In this document: piece after piece, positions 48,852 to 60,517 of the stretch
Position numbering within the stretch: the stretch's first letter is position 1
Layout of the letters: each line of letters begins with the position of its first letter
NCBI GenBank assembly: GCA_038501195.1
Contig: JBBPUQ010000001.1
Coordinates: 4,030,001-4,094,000, forward strand
From: Nemania diffusa
Lineage: Eukaryota > Ascomycota > Sordariomycetes > Xylariales > Xylariaceae
Direction: 5' to 3'
DNA length: 64,000 bases
Notes under the pieces: generated by a model
Told to the model about the DNA's origin: nothing
The model's database searches: none
Seen by the model: only the letters and a program-made list of their open reading frames with translations
Translations under genes and position numbers: made by a program

Positions 48852-50787
48852 GATGAAACAAATAGCTCACGACTGTTTTCCGATTTGTGATTAGCAAAGA
48901 GAGGAATCCTCCGATTTGTAACCCTCGCAATTGCTTTTTAAGTAAGTGTAATGTGCTTAGTGATCAGAGGACAAGTGAGAAAGTTCCGTCACAAGAAAGT
49001 GCGCCAGATTCGTAAGATGGGCTGGATGAATGGAAAAACGGGAATAGGAAACGAAGATTCGATGCCGTCAGTGAGAGACTTCGTAGGTGTCTCATAGGCA
49101 CCTCCTCCAGAACCAAGATGAGTGTTGTAATATCTGTAGAAGATACTGCGAAGAGAGACTGCGCATTAGCCCTGCAGACGATAATTATTGGGCACTATCG
49201 GCGGGAGTGACATTGACGAGCCGGTGGTGGCTTTCCACGAGCAACGAGGATAGAAATATGTCTTTTCTAGTTCGAAAAGGGGGAGACATAGCCAGAAAAT
49301 TAACTTACCAAGACTGATAATGGACGAAGGACGGAGGAATGTAAACCGCAAGCCGCGATAGGTCTGGTATTCAGAATGAGAGAGACTCGGTGAAGATCTG
49401 GTGACGACGTGGTCCAAGGAAATAGGCAAGGTTAGGATGTAGGTTGGAAGTAGGCGATGTTAGAAATTAGACGAGGTTAGGAAGTACATAGGTGAGGGTG
49501 GGAAATAGGCCTAGTGTGATTGGGAAAGTATAGGCAGGTACACATGCACATATGAGTACCTAGGTACCTACCTAAGAAATGGATATTTAGATACCTGCCT
49601 TAGCAACACTCGAACATTTCGTGCCTGCTGTATCAAGCAACAAAGTGCAGTGGCGGGTGTTTGGGATTAGGTGATGAATGGAGAGTCTAGGTAACAGAGA
49701 CTCACATTTGGGATGCCTAGGAAGGCTAGCCGAGTGACGGGTAGTACTGAAGGGTTTCTATAACAAGCTAAACCTCCCTATAATATACATAGGTACTAAG
49801 AGAAAGATCACGATGCCTTCAACGGACCAGACCGTGATGCAAAATAGGGGCGGAGCCAGGTACTTTGGTGTTGACGTAGTAGTCTCATCGGTACTTGTAA
49901 AATACCTGGGTAATATGTGTCGAGCTGTCTACATATGTACCTATCACTCCTTACATATGTGTATGGGTACCTCCCTGGGTACATAGGTAGTTATAAATTC
50001 AAACAAATAACTGCACAGGCAGTGGCCGTAGAGGAGAGGATACATGTATGCAAAGTACACTACGAAGTACATATTAAATAAGAGTTTTACCTCTCATCGT
50101 GCGCTACGAATATACATGGGTAAGTAAGCATCTAGGAACAATACATCTGCCTAATAATATCGAAACATATTTCAAGGTAGAAAAGAGGACTCGGAGGGAG
50201 AACATCATGGGTAGTGCTTGCATAACGAGCAGTGTTTTCTAGGGATACCTCTCCTTAATATCTCTTAATCTAGGTCGATCATCTTATGAAGTGCGTCTCT
50301 ACGTCTTTCGAGGTCGCAATGTAATACATAATAAGTACTATTTAGCTCACGAATGCTGTCTTTCACTAATGAAGACGAACCGGCAGGGGCATAGGACTCG
50401 GAGACGGAGAACATCGCTAATTATTACGTGTTTCGTGAACATAATTACCGATTTCGTGGGTTAGAGCTGTACAGGTAGGGGTATCAACGAAAGACATTAA
50501 GGCTGGGATGCTCTGGACATCCTCCTTCTGCTGATGAACGCCAACCTCTCTAGCAATGCGTTCAAATCAAGATATCAAGCATCCCCCCCGAGTACCGAAG
50601 ACTACCGTGCTTCTTTCCATATGTATATATGTGTTATGAACCATACAGGCTCAAGACACTTACGCTTATGCGATATCCTACCTTCTCAAGCATAAAAGCG
50701 CGTGGGCTTAAGATACTGCAATGCTATTAACGAAAGGCCACGGTGTTCACCTAATTAAAGATGAGGCGCCGAGACGGTAAAATTCCC
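48852..50787. other. 1.9 kb intergenic region
   Basis: No gene recognised. A TACCTAGGTACC-type cluster lies at 49557-49575 with others near 49960-49990. The remaining sequence is AT-rich spacer with domain-free short frames. Confidence 0.45.
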
Positions 50788-52735
50788 TTATGTGGTATCC
50801 TCGTTTGTATAAATAGATCTGGAGACTTGCTTGCCCTTGCCCTTGCCCTTGCCGGCGTCTTCGTCTTGCGGAATGTTCTGTACGTCGGCTTGAGACGAAG
50901 CTTGTGTGCTTGGCAGATCCTCTATACCTGTGAGTGGATTATAGTTGAGGTAGGGCTCGTGGGTACTGAACGAGATCGTTTCAGGCCCTGTGGTAATAAC
51001 TGGATTACTCTGTTGGAAGTCCCATCTCCTCACGTTGTCGTCGGCTTGCCACGGGGGCGTCTTTAGCTTGGCAGGCTTACGGCTGTTCTCATCAACAATA
51101 CGCTTCGACACCGTTTCCTTGTCATTTCCCGCCACGGCCGCCATCGCTTCTTTAATATGCTTCATCACATCGTCGAGAAGTTGCGCGGGAGGAGGGGGTG
51201 ATGGTGTCGTAACATCTGAGCAGAGTTTGCACTGATTTTCTGCAGCTGTCGCTGTTGGTCCTTTGCGACATTTCCACAACCCCCCCTTTTTTCTATGGAT
51301 TTCGTGAGGCCACTCAGGATTTGGCTCGTGCCAGTGCTTGTCCCAATTGCAATCCTGCCAAATGCCTTCTGGATAACTCAGATGTCAGTGTTGGTGTATG
51401 TGATGAAGGAGCATCAAGTTGCATAAACGAACATTGGGAGGTAGGAAAGGTATTATTAAGGCACTGGCTCTCAAGGCTGTTTAAAAAAACGTGTATGAAT
51501 CAATCCGGAGATGACTTGCCTTCGTTAGGATGCTTTTCCTTGTACTCGCACTGGCTCTTGGCAGACTCTAATTGATGGATGTAATTGAGAAGACTTTTGA
51601 ATCGGTCCTCAACTGTAACGCCGCTCATTTCAATATTTCCTTGGGCCTCGGCGATGGGAAACCAATCTGGTATCAGGATTTTATGTGGTCTGTTTGGCCA
51701 GGAGTCGACTACATTTCCCGGCACGCCCGACGGCTGCTGCTGTAGATTGGTGGCATTCTGATCCGCGAATTCTACCGCTGCGTCTTCATGTGACATCTTG
51801 GAGAGAGCAGGTTGGCGTGTGGTAGGACGTGGCTGAGTCCAGCGTGAGATCCCATGACTTGACCCGTCTGAACCGAGTAGACGTTCGACTTTAGATAATG
51901 GACGATCAGGTTCTGCTGGCGCTTCGAAAGCTTTGGGGCGCAGCCTAGATGCCGCCCGTTCATAGCTAGCAATGCTGACAAAGGAAATCCAAGCCTTTTC
52001 AATATTTCTAATGTGCTGCAGCTCTGCGGCAGAAATGTTCTTGCGCTGCTCTATCATTTCTTCTTTGATTCTGAGGATCTGCTGTTTTGCGTATGCACGA
52101 CCACGAGGCATCGTCGCATGGTCAGCTATGTATTGAAACTTACGTAGCTCACCCACTAACATCTCGTAGACAGGACTATGTCGAAGTTGAATCCTGGCCG
52201 CGTTTTCCTTGTCTACCCATTTTTGAAAGCGGCTGGATTGCTTTAGGAATTGTACTGTAAGATCGAGTGGCCCACCAGTAATAGGGCCGGTAGATTTACT
52301 TGAATCGAACGCCATGGGATGGATGGGGGGGTATGAATGCCACGTGGGATAACGTGGCTCGAAGACATTAGGAACGACATTATTATCGATGGGCCTCGAA
52401 GAAGGGATATGGGCGGTCGAATCTGAAGATGGGAAGGCAGGAGAACCAGACCCTACTCCAGCCGAAGTGGAAGTGCCGCTGGAGACCCCACACTCTGTAT
52501 CGACACTTCCCTGTGTTGTGTAAACTGCGCCTTCCAGGGAGCGACTTGCGTCGCTAGGTATTTCCAATATAGCATTGGATTGGACTTTGCGCGCAGCAGC
52601 AGGAATCGGACGTGCAGGTTCGGGCCATAGGGATGGCGAGGGGCCTCTGGAAACCGGAGGATCCCGAATATTCGATTGCTTCATATGATGACCTGCGCAA
52701 CTACTGGCTCGGGAGTTCAAAAGGAGAGATGCCAT
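50788..52735 (-). CDS. Hypothetical protein of unknown function, GC-AG intron
   Basis: Two exons, 52735-51520 and 51368-50788, giving 598 residues. The joint uses a GC-AG intron (donor GCAAGT, acceptor ATCCAG, branch CTGAC) and restores NEEGIWQDCNWDKHWHEP, so both halves clearly belong together. I do not recognise a family. The N-terminal ~150 residues are Ser/Pro-rich and disordered; a helical, charged middle part (about 155-290) runs from LTVQFLKQSSRFQKWVDKEN to EKAWISFVSIASYERAASR; a Trp-rich segment crosses the joint and is followed by a CKLC pair (QCKLCSD) that could bind metal only with other cysteines. The tail ends in a KGKGKGK repeat encoded by CTTGCC units. The start is the first ATG of the exon; upstream frames are unrelated. 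Real gene, function unknown. Confidence 0.8.
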
Positions 52736-53280
52736 GCTTAAAACTTCTTATTGGTAGTGGTTTGGGAAATACGAAATTCATATTTCTGGTGTCGAAGGGT
52801 TGTAGTAGAAGTTGTTCTGGCGATTTTGGGGAAAGGCACCGACGTGACGGAAAGGCTCCTGGTGAATAAAAGCGACTAAAAGTGGTTGAAGTTGTGTGGG
52901 CTCTATTGAATGGGACGATGGTGTATTGAATAGAAAGGTCCTGAGAAAGTCTGTGCGCTCGAACTATTATGTATTGAGGGTGGCGGGTGTAGTTGACGGG
53001 ATACGGGAAGAACACGTGGGCTGGAGGTGCGACGCGAAGTAGTGTACACAAAAGATGGGTTAGGAGATGGTGGTTAGATTAACGCATAGACACAGGAGGA
53101 GAGAGAGCAAACCATAGCACACCTTATGAAATCAACCCAGATCGATGAGAAATCCCATACTAAAACGGACTCGAGCCTCGAAGCCTACATTAGCTGGTGG
53201 GTATTACAAACTGAACCGACAAACAACAACGTGGTTAGCTAGCGTGGTTTGCTACATCTAACCTCTAACCTCCATTTAAT
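52736..53280. other. Short intergenic region
   Basis: Upstream of the 598-residue protein gene and downstream of IRC3. A reverse frame at 52701-53051 overlaps the gene start in another phase and shows no domain. I see nothing else. Confidence 0.45.
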
Positions 53281-55269
53281 TTATGCCAGCAATGGCCCGA
53301 CAGTGACCTGTTCCCGAAGCTTCATAGCTTCCTCCTGTTCCTTTAATGACGCTCGTTTTTCTATTCTTCGTCTATCCGCCTCGAGCACTGCGAATCGGCC
53401 TCGAGCCCCATGTCGAAGCTTAGTGATCATATCCGCTGCCTTACCTTTGTCGATATCGGTCGCCTTGAGCTTTTCGTTTTCTCCGCGTAAGTTGTTTAAG
53501 AACTTGAGTTGTCCCTCTGTAGGCGGGCCCTTACGCCAACCCATATATCTTAGAATGAGGGTACGGGGATATTTCTCAGAAGCATATTTATCAGCGCCAT
53601 GCAGAGCATCCACGAACGTGGCGGCTTGGAGAAGTTTCCGGGGTTTTGCGAAAGGTGATTTCGATACTCCCCTTGGTAATGCACGAATTTCCCAAGCGAC
53701 AAATTCGGGTTGGTCTTCTGCTTCTCTCTCGGTTTTCTCCAATCTGATGTATGACCCTTCCAGACCAGACAGTATATAACGATGTGGCCCAACCTGCACC
53801 CAAGCATTCTTGCTAATTGAACGAATGTGTTGTTCGCCAGATGTGTCTGAGATCAAATCTAATACCGAGTCATACTCGACGAACGTGACATTTTTATCAC
53901 CTTTAGCGTCGGACAGGGCTGGATTCGCTGCTAGCACAGTGTCTTCCCTTACTTTCTCTGCTTCTTTACGGCTCTGTAACCCTTTCATGTCATCCACAGA
54001 AACTTCCTTAACCAGATGAGATGGATCCAGTCCAAAAAGCGTTGGGACTGTCACAACACCGGTCGCAAGACTGGAAACCATATCGATGATGTGGCAATTC
54101 GTCTTGCCGGGGTGTAGTCTCATGCCCCTTCCGATCATTTGTACTAAAAGGTTGCGAGAACGAGTTGGCCTCCCAAGCACGACGCAGTCGATATTGGGTA
54201 TATCTGTACCCTCAGTGAAGACTCCGCAGTTCACGAGGACTGGGAATTCCCCCCTCTTAAATGCATCCAAGCGATCGCCCCGGTCAAGTTTTGGTGTATC
54301 CCCAGTCACAAACCTGGCGTCGATCCCGTGCTTTCGAAAACATCGCGTTAAACCGGCGACGTGAGCAAGGTCGACACAGAAGACGAGCGTGGATTTCCTC
54401 CCAGCGGCCCTTGCTAGCCAACTTCGAACGGTAATCTCGTTGATTTGGTCCGTATTCACCGCCCTAGAGAGCTCACTAGGCTGAAAATCTCCGTTTGCAC
54501 CACTTTTTATTTTTGATATGTCTGCAGTGGACTCAACCGTCGTGAAGATAACGTCTGATAGCCACTTCTCCCCAATCATGTCGACATAGTCCTTGTGGTA
54601 CACGATTTCATCTATGGCGGTTCCAAGTCGAAGCCCATCGAAACGGGAGAAAGTTGCGGAAACCCCAACGAGAATTGGTGAATCTTGCTTCTTCTCATGA
54701 AGCCCAAAATGCTCCAGTGTGCGTAGATAACCAGGTGCCACGATATGATGAGCTTCATCTACCAGCACCAGTTTAAAAAGTCTAGGATCAAACTTGCTAA
54801 TTCTGTCTCCCGACGTAATGCTCTGAATACTGGCGATCGTGATATCCGCTCTTCCAGAAGCACGCGCACCTCCCATCTCGATCTCGACGGTTTTAGTGGG
54901 ATAAGCATTGCTGCAATGCCGCGCTGCCTGCTCGACAAGCTCCCGTCGATGAGCCAAGATTAGTGTCTGAGTCGCATATTCGGAGATGGGCTCGATGCGA
55001 TCGATCAATTGAGTGAAAACCACTGTCTTCCCAGCCCCAGTAGCCAGAGATATGCCAACTCTCTTATGGCCGTGTTGTACAGATGAGAGGACAGATTGGA
55101 TGCACTCCTCTTGATATTCACGGAGGCGTACAGGTTGAGACGGGCGCACTTCCGGCTGTCTCGCGGATACGGAGACGAGCCTTGTCTGGCGCAATACTAT
55201 AGATCTGGATGAGGGGAGGTTTCGTGATGGCGTTGCTGTCAATAGCCATTTTGAGAGAAGTCGTGACAT
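53281..55269 (-). CDS. IRC3: Mitochondrial DEAD/H-box helicase Irc3
   Basis: Single exon of 662 residues. Residues 1-40 form an Arg/Ser-rich mitochondrial presequence. Superfamily 2 motifs are complete: a Q-like PVRLREYQEECIQSV (47-61), Walker A ATGAGKT (76-82), LILAHRRELVEQA, IASIQSI, Walker B DEAHH (171-175), VSATFSR, VFCVDLAHV, FVTGDTPKLDRGD, GVFTEGTDIPNID and QMIGRGMRLHPGK (motif VI). The order and spacing match yeast Irc3, a branch-specific helicase needed for mtDNA stability. The C-terminal ~200 residues are fungal-specific and end in a helical, charged tail. No intron is needed. It lies head-to-head with the Rrn5-like gene, 738 bp apart. Confidence 0.9.
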   Translation of the reverse strand: MSRLLSKWLLTATPSRNLPSSRSIVLRQTRLVSVSARQPEVRPSQPVRLREYQEECIQSVLSSVQHGHKRVGISLATGAGKTVVFTQLIDRIEPISEYATQTLILAHRRELVEQAARHCSNAYPTKTVEIEMGGARASGRADITIASIQSITSGDRISKFDPRLFKLVLVDEAHHIVAPGYLRTLEHFGLHEKKQDSPILVGVSATFSRFDGLRLGTAIDEIVYHKDYVDMIGEKWLSDVIFTTVESTADISKIKSGANGDFQPSELSRAVNTDQINEITVRSWLARAAGRKSTLVFCVDLAHVAGLTRCFRKHGIDARFVTGDTPKLDRGDRLDAFKRGEFPVLVNCGVFTEGTDIPNIDCVVLGRPTRSRNLLVQMIGRGMRLHPGKTNCHIIDMVSSLATGVVTVPTLFGLDPSHLVKEVSVDDMKGLQSRKEAEKVREDTVLAANPALSDAKGDKNVTFVEYDSVLDLISDTSGEQHIRSISKNAWVQVGPHRYILSGLEGSYIRLEKTEREAEDQPEFVAWEIRALPRGVSKSPFAKPRKLLQAATFVDALHGADKYASEKYPRTLILRYMGWRKGPPTEGQLKFLNNLRGENEKLKATDIDKGKAADMITKLRHGARGRFAVLEADRRRIEKRASLKEQEEAMKLREQVTVGPLLA

Positions 55270-56007
55270 GGTTTGTAGTAGATGGTGAAAAATTCCGAGA
55301 TTTTTGGCAGTGGTCAGGGTATAGATAGGTACTGTAGATGCATATAACTACATTGTTTACTATATGGGTTACAATACAATAATTTTTCCGGCTCTGCTAT
55401 TTCGAAATTTGGGTTGAGAGCTCGCCAGAGACCTTTCTCAAAACGTATGAATATTTTTATAAATACTCTACTAGTTTTCATTAGAAAATAATTTATCTGA
55501 TTGTCCCTAAGTAGCTGGCAATCAGCTAGACTTTAGACGATTTGTTTCATGGATGAAGAGTGTCCTGAACACTGTAGGTAAACTACCTAGGTACCTAGGT
55601 ACCTCCATGGGTATATGTAGGCACTTATAGGTACCTATAGATGGCTTTGGGGCATGTACTAGGTATATACATGTAGGCATGTAGGTACATAATGCATGTT
55701 TCTTTTTAGTGGAACCTTCGATTTTACATCTAGGCAACGTCGGCCCTGTCAATTGAACTTCGTGAATTATCTACCACCTGTAACACCTGGAGTTCAGCAT
55801 TCTTCATACTTTGATGTTTATTCTGAGCAACTATAGAAACGGGATTTGCTTTACGTCATTTTGAGGGACACGCAGTGATATTGCGGCCTCCCTGATACGG
55901 TGAAAGCACCGGTTTTATCTCAACACTATTGCTTGGTTTTCACCGCAAACACCGTTTAAATGCATAATCACCGTCTACTTGCATAGAGTGACGGGCATTA
56001 AGGGATC
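55270..56007. other. Shared upstream region of IRC3 and the Rrn5-like gene
   Basis: Divergent promoter region. It contains a 21-bp run of alternating TACCTAGG/GTACC units at 55584-55604 and is AT-rich close to IRC3. No gene or defined factor site recognised. Confidence 0.45.
55584..55604. repeat. TACCTAGG-type self-complementary repeat
   Basis: Two and a half copies of the self-complementary unit TACCTAGG. It is the most regular member of the motif family in the window and sits in the divergent IRC3/Rrn5-like promoter region. Confidence 0.6.
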
Positions 56008-57750
56008 ATGGCCACAGACTCAGACTACGATTATCGCCTCTCGAGCAGCGAAGATGAGATTACGAGGCCACCTACCCATAACCTACCGAGCGCCCTACCT
56101 GTCCGAGTAAGCGCGCCCGATCACAGGAAACGGCAGGCAGAAGACCTCATTGCGCCCGCAGGTCCGCCGCCTCTCAAGCGCATGAAGGGCGAATTCAACG
56201 CCGCGTATTTGAATCTGCTGAACCAAGACATCCACGACGCGCTGTCAGGCCTCAGCCATGGCGATGAAGACCAAGAGTCAGAGGACACGCTGATCGGCGC
56301 CGTGATGTGGAGCGCAGCGGAGAAAAAAGGCCTGTGTATGGCCGTGGGCCGTCTCGGGAAGGTCGACACAGGGGGCATTGCCGCGCGAATCGGCACGAAG
56401 AGCGAGGTCGAGGTGCGGCAGTACTTGGCGCTCCTCGATGCACCTGAGCGCTGCCGGCAGAGTGGTGAGGGGAAAGGGGGCCAGCATCCCCTGCGACCCG
56501 TCGACATCCCCGCCGCGGTGGAGATCGGCGCCGAGTGCGCCGCTGCGTTGGAGACGGCTGCGGATGCGCTATCTCTGCGCCAGGAGAGCTATGAAGAGGA
56601 TGTAGAAAAGGAGCGCTGGGGCTCGCGATGGCTTGTCACGGCGCCGCTTGCCCAGATCCTCGAAAATTCACTTCATGGTCGACAGCAAAGCTCCTTTGAA
56701 ACATCAACACCACAGTCGCACTCGCGGGAGAAAGGACGGGACGAAAAAAATAGGATTCTGGATGAATTGCCTTTTCTCCAGCTCTTCCATGTTCTAAACT
56801 GGCTCCAGCTTTCCGAACGTATATTTATGAACTCGGCTGTATCTGACAATAACTGGCGCGCTATAGTGGAAGAACATGAGCCGCCCGCAATACGAGCCAC
56901 CGCATTAGCAGACTTTCACGCACTGGTCCTCAGTATCACTCGGCGTTTGCTATTAGCCACGATATACGTGGCCGAGTCCCGTATTCGCACGAAAAGCCTG
57001 AATGATGCACGCAGGCGTGCGAACCCTCGAATTAGAGTTGAAGATGTTAGGGCAGCTGTTTCATCGCTAGGCATGAAGCGCACTTCCGGGAAATTTTGGG
57101 CACAGTGTGCGAGAAGATTACAGTTGGATGTCATAGACGATAGGACTGGAGAAGACGACTTCAAGGGTCAGGCAGACGAAGAGACTGACTCAGATGGAGG
57201 CGAAGACATGGATGATATCCAACCAAATACCGTGAAATCTAGTCCTGAAGATGCAGAAGAGACACAACAAAGGACGGAACAAAATGAAGAAGATGAGCCC
57301 GATCTCATGAGCTACGACGAAGTTGAAGCCGCGCTTGGCTTCCCAGTAGTCAATAACATGCGCAGTGAACCTAGCGCCCTTGAAGACATACCCAGCGCCT
57401 CCGAAGAGGAGACGGACGAGGAAGATCAGCAAGAGGAATCCCCAGAAGACGATGGCGAATACGAAGAAGACATCTACATGGGAGATCAAGAAGGCACGGC
57501 TTATAGCGAGCTTGACGATAGATTAAACCTATCAGCTATAAAGCGAGACATGGAAGAGGCAATGATCTCCTTCGTCCCTGATGAGCATACTGGCACGGAT
57601 ACGGCATTTACTCGACGGGCTTATAAGTCTCAAATTCGTGCCGAACATAGACAAGTGCGTGACGCGGAGCGGCTAGACTTACAGGCTAGTGCTAATGCAG
57701 AGACGGTACTGTGGGCTATGCTTCGCGGCGACAGCGACTCGAGAAACTAA
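56008..57750 (+). CDS. RRN5: Rrn5-like RNA polymerase I upstream activating factor subunit
   Basis: Single exon of 580 residues. The N-terminus is acidic/basic and disordered with a KRMKGEF patch. Residues about 99-143 form a SANT/Myb-like domain (VMWSAAEKKGLCMAVGRLGK, then IAARIGTKSEVEVRQYLALL), followed by PVDIPAAVEIGAECAAALE and a helical region to about 350. A long acidic tract (about 385-490) and a charged helical tail complete the protein. This order, one SANT domain followed by an (E/C)CxxALE-type helix, is what I know from fungal Rrn5, part of the UAF complex at rDNA promoters. The match is from recall of family style rather than from alignment, so another SANT-domain nuclear factor remains possible. 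The ATG at 56008 is the first in frame after upstream stops and stands in a good context (ATCATGGCC). Confidence 0.65.
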   Translation: MATDSDYDYRLSSSEDEITRPPTHNLPSALPVRVSAPDHRKRQAEDLIAPAGPPPLKRMKGEFNAAYLNLLNQDIHDALSGLSHGDEDQESEDTLIGAVMWSAAEKKGLCMAVGRLGKVDTGGIAARIGTKSEVEVRQYLALLDAPERCRQSGEGKGGQHPLRPVDIPAAVEIGAECAAALETAADALSLRQESYEEDVEKERWGSRWLVTAPLAQILENSLHGRQQSSFETSTPQSHSREKGRDEKNRILDELPFLQLFHVLNWLQLSERIFMNSAVSDNNWRAIVEEHEPPAIRATALADFHALVLSITRRLLLATIYVAESRIRTKSLNDARRRANPRIRVEDVRAAVSSLGMKRTSGKFWAQCARRLQLDVIDDRTGEDDFKGQADEETDSDGGEDMDDIQPNTVKSSPEDAEETQQRTEQNEEDEPDLMSYDEVEAALGFPVVNNMRSEPSALEDIPSASEEETDEEDQQEESPEDDGEYEEDIYMGDQEGTAYSELDDRLNLSAIKRDMEEAMISFVPDEHTGTDTAFTRRAYKSQIRAEHRQVRDAERLDLQASANAETVLWAMLRGDSDSRN

Positions 57751-58325
57751 GAGCCACAATGGCTAAACCTAGTAAGAGTAAATGTGGTAACAGCCAAAGG
57801 GGCGGGTTAACAAGCACTGAGGAAGAGAATGAAGATGAAGCGTTGGAAAGGAGTTGGAATTGCAACGCATATACTAATTGAGTGGAGGCCATGTGCATAC
57901 TGAATTGTATTCTACCATGTCCGTACACGTGCATGAAATATGAAGAGGCGGTCTGGAGCGACGTAGGTATAATGAATAAAACTGTATTCTCGGACGAAAA
58001 TACACTTCACCGGTGAGTACCAACTTCGCTGACTAAATCTCCTCCTCGTTGGAGAAGCTTGCTTGTACAACAGAGACACTATCAATTGACCGTGCAATGT
58101 GGTGATACATTTTATTGATAACACCATCTCTGACAGACCAGAAAACCGCGAGTATATTGGCCCCTCCCCCCAAAGAAACGCCACGAGATAACATAGAAGC
58201 ACTTAGAAAATGAAACAGAAGACCGGGCCTGTCCCTTGAAAGATCCCGTGATTCGCCGCTTACACCAAACTGTTCCTGCTTATACCATCGTTGTGGAACA
58301 TATTAATCCTGTGTTCTGTCGCGCT
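57751..58325. other. Intergenic between converging genes
   Basis: Space between the 3' ends of the Rrn5-like gene and SSR2. I see no gene; the short frames lack domains. Confidence 0.5.
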
Positions 58326-60517
58326 CTAGGCTTCGTAGCTTTTGATATTCCCATCATTGCCCAGAGGCTGGACAGCACCCATAGCTGGGGTGGGTGTGAA
58401 TGTCAAACCGCTACCATTGATGCCAGTAGCTTTAAAATCGCCGGATTTCAAGCCATCCTGAGTCTCGCGAACCCGTCTCTTAAATGCTAGGCGGTCTAGG
58501 AACAGTTGCTGCCTGCCTCGCTCAAGCTCACGCCGCTCAGCCTGGAGAATCCCCTCCATCTCATCAAAATACTTAAGCTTTAGTTCCATCTTCTGGAGGG
58601 TAACATTGACTGCAGCGGATAGAAGACGGGTCATTTCCCGTTCTTCGTGTGATGCTAAACCCCCGGCTCTCGCACCCATGGCTGCTAATGGTATGCTCGC
58701 AACAGTATTGGTCGTTGTGGTGGTCGTAGTAGTCGTTGTTGTTTCTTGCTGGATATCGATCTCCATCGACTCGCCTTCTTTCTCCTTTCCTTTTCCATTC
58801 ACCTTAGCCGCATCTCCACCTTCAATTCGCTTACGGAGCCCTTGCTGAAGCTCTTCTACGGACTTCTTAGCAGCAGCGGCAGTTGTTTTGGGATCCGCAA
58901 GACTAGCAAGGAAACCAATAACAGACATGACGGGATTATCAGCCTGACTGAATGGGAGGAAACCACCGTGATTTCCTAACATGGGCAAACCTATCGGAGC
59001 TCGAACGGGGGCTTCTGATTCGAGGTATTTGTCCTCGATATCTAACTGCAGGAATTGAAGTACGCATTCCTCCCGTGTCCGAGTCCCAACATGTTCGGAA
59101 ATTTCTGACCAATCATCATCATATTTCTCTAATCCTTCGAGAAGTCTGAGAATTTCTGCATCGCTCCACGGAGCATCGCGGTCGAGAATCGTTGAGTAAG
59201 CCTTGTTTTCCGTGCGGACAAATTGAGTATTGGCCTGGTTGTTGGGTATGCGGCCCTCTAAGTAGCAGGTCGGACAAACATCATGCTTAGCCTTATCAGC
59301 AGATTTTGCCTCGGGGAGGTGGTAGTAGACGCGGGTGCAGTCGATCCCGCAATTCTGGCAGAAAACCTTGGCGACAGGTCCCTTCAGAATATCATCAGTA
59401 CCGGCAGCAGCACCCGAGGCACCGTTAGCGGCAGTTTCACCGTTGGGCTTGTTTTCTGATTTAGTGAGTTTTGTTCCTTTCGCACTGGCTTCGTAAATGT
59501 TGCGGCCGATCTCAAGATTTCGCTCGCCAGCAGCGGTGGCTGCCGTATGGGCTTTGCGGTCCGTGTCTTGGTTCTTCTTTCCTTCAAGTAGGATAGGATC
59601 CGCTGCAGGCTGCCAGGGTTGAATTCCACGAGGAGTGTCACAGATTACCTTGAAATGTCCAGTGAATGGGGGTCCGACTTGGGAAGGTCGCTGATCCGCA
59701 TCAACCTAAATGTTGTTAGTACGTAAGTCAAGATATATGGAGTAGTGGATAATACCTGGTAATTGATCAAGCCCCACTGCTCAAGGAAGGCATGGACTCG
59801 CATTATGGCGCATACATCACCAGCCAGATTGCGTCGGCATGCAGTGACGGTCAGATATTCGATAGGATTTAGTCGGTAGGTGTTAATCATGAAGTCTCTG
59901 TAGTCCTTGTAGACATGAGGTGTCTTGCTACGATTCCGGCTGTTGAAGAATTCGGGAAGTGCCTTGCGCTCGATGGTGTTGATGTCATTCATATCGAACC
60001 ATGTGCTGTAACTCGGGAGGACAATGGCGTGGGTTTGTGAGATGAGATGTTCGCGCGCGGCGTTCTCGATGCTTTCTTTGGACTTGGCCTCCTGTACCGC
60101 ACCCTCGGGGCCTGCTGCGGCATCTTCCCCGTCCTTTCCTATTTCATCCTTGTCCTTAGGTACGGCGGGAGCCTCGCCCATTTCCTCGTCTTCCTTAGCT
60201 AGAGTGGATTCAGCGGGTGGTGCAGGGGGCGCATCGAGAGGATTATCTGAGGTACCCGTAGGTGCAGGAGTAGTACTGTCTTGCTTGATGACCGGCTCGG
60301 TTGATGGGACTTCGGACATCTGAATATCTACCTGGCGCATAAGTCTCTGACCTCTGCAGGTCGCGTCAGCATGGAGAATGTCTGACTCACCTTCGGCCTG
60401 TCCAGGCGCAGCAGTCGTATCAGGTTGCAAACGCGGTTGCGCTAGGATCGGGTTGCTGCCAGGCGAAGCTCCATTTGCTGGAGATCCGTAGTTGACGTGC
60501 TCCTCCATGGTCGACAA
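58326..60517 (-). CDS. SSR2: SWI/SNF and RSC chromatin-remodelling subunit Ssr2/Swi3-like
   Basis: Two exons, 60517-59756 and 59705-58326, joined in phase 0 over a 50-bp intron (branch TACTAAC) to give 713 residues. This is the Swi3/Rsc8/SMARCC scaffold subunit of SWI/SNF-type remodellers. Domains: disordered acidic N-terminus to about 160; SWIRM (about 163-254) with [25 protein letters not shown] and [21 protein letters not shown]; a zinc finger with CQNCGIDC and CPTC; SANT starting [20 protein letters not shown] and [17 protein letters not shown]; and a C-terminal coiled coil ([33 protein letters not shown]). A run of ten or so threonines lies between SANT and the coil. The second exon stays open throughout. 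Alternative starts six or nine bases downstream are possible. Confidence 0.95.

Noticed and set aside
60352..60400. Possible small extra intron in SSR2 exon 1 (GTGAGT donor near an in-frame CTGACGCGACCTGCAG)
   Set aside because: The phases at donor and acceptors do not match and the stretch would be about 37 bp; the exon is open without it.
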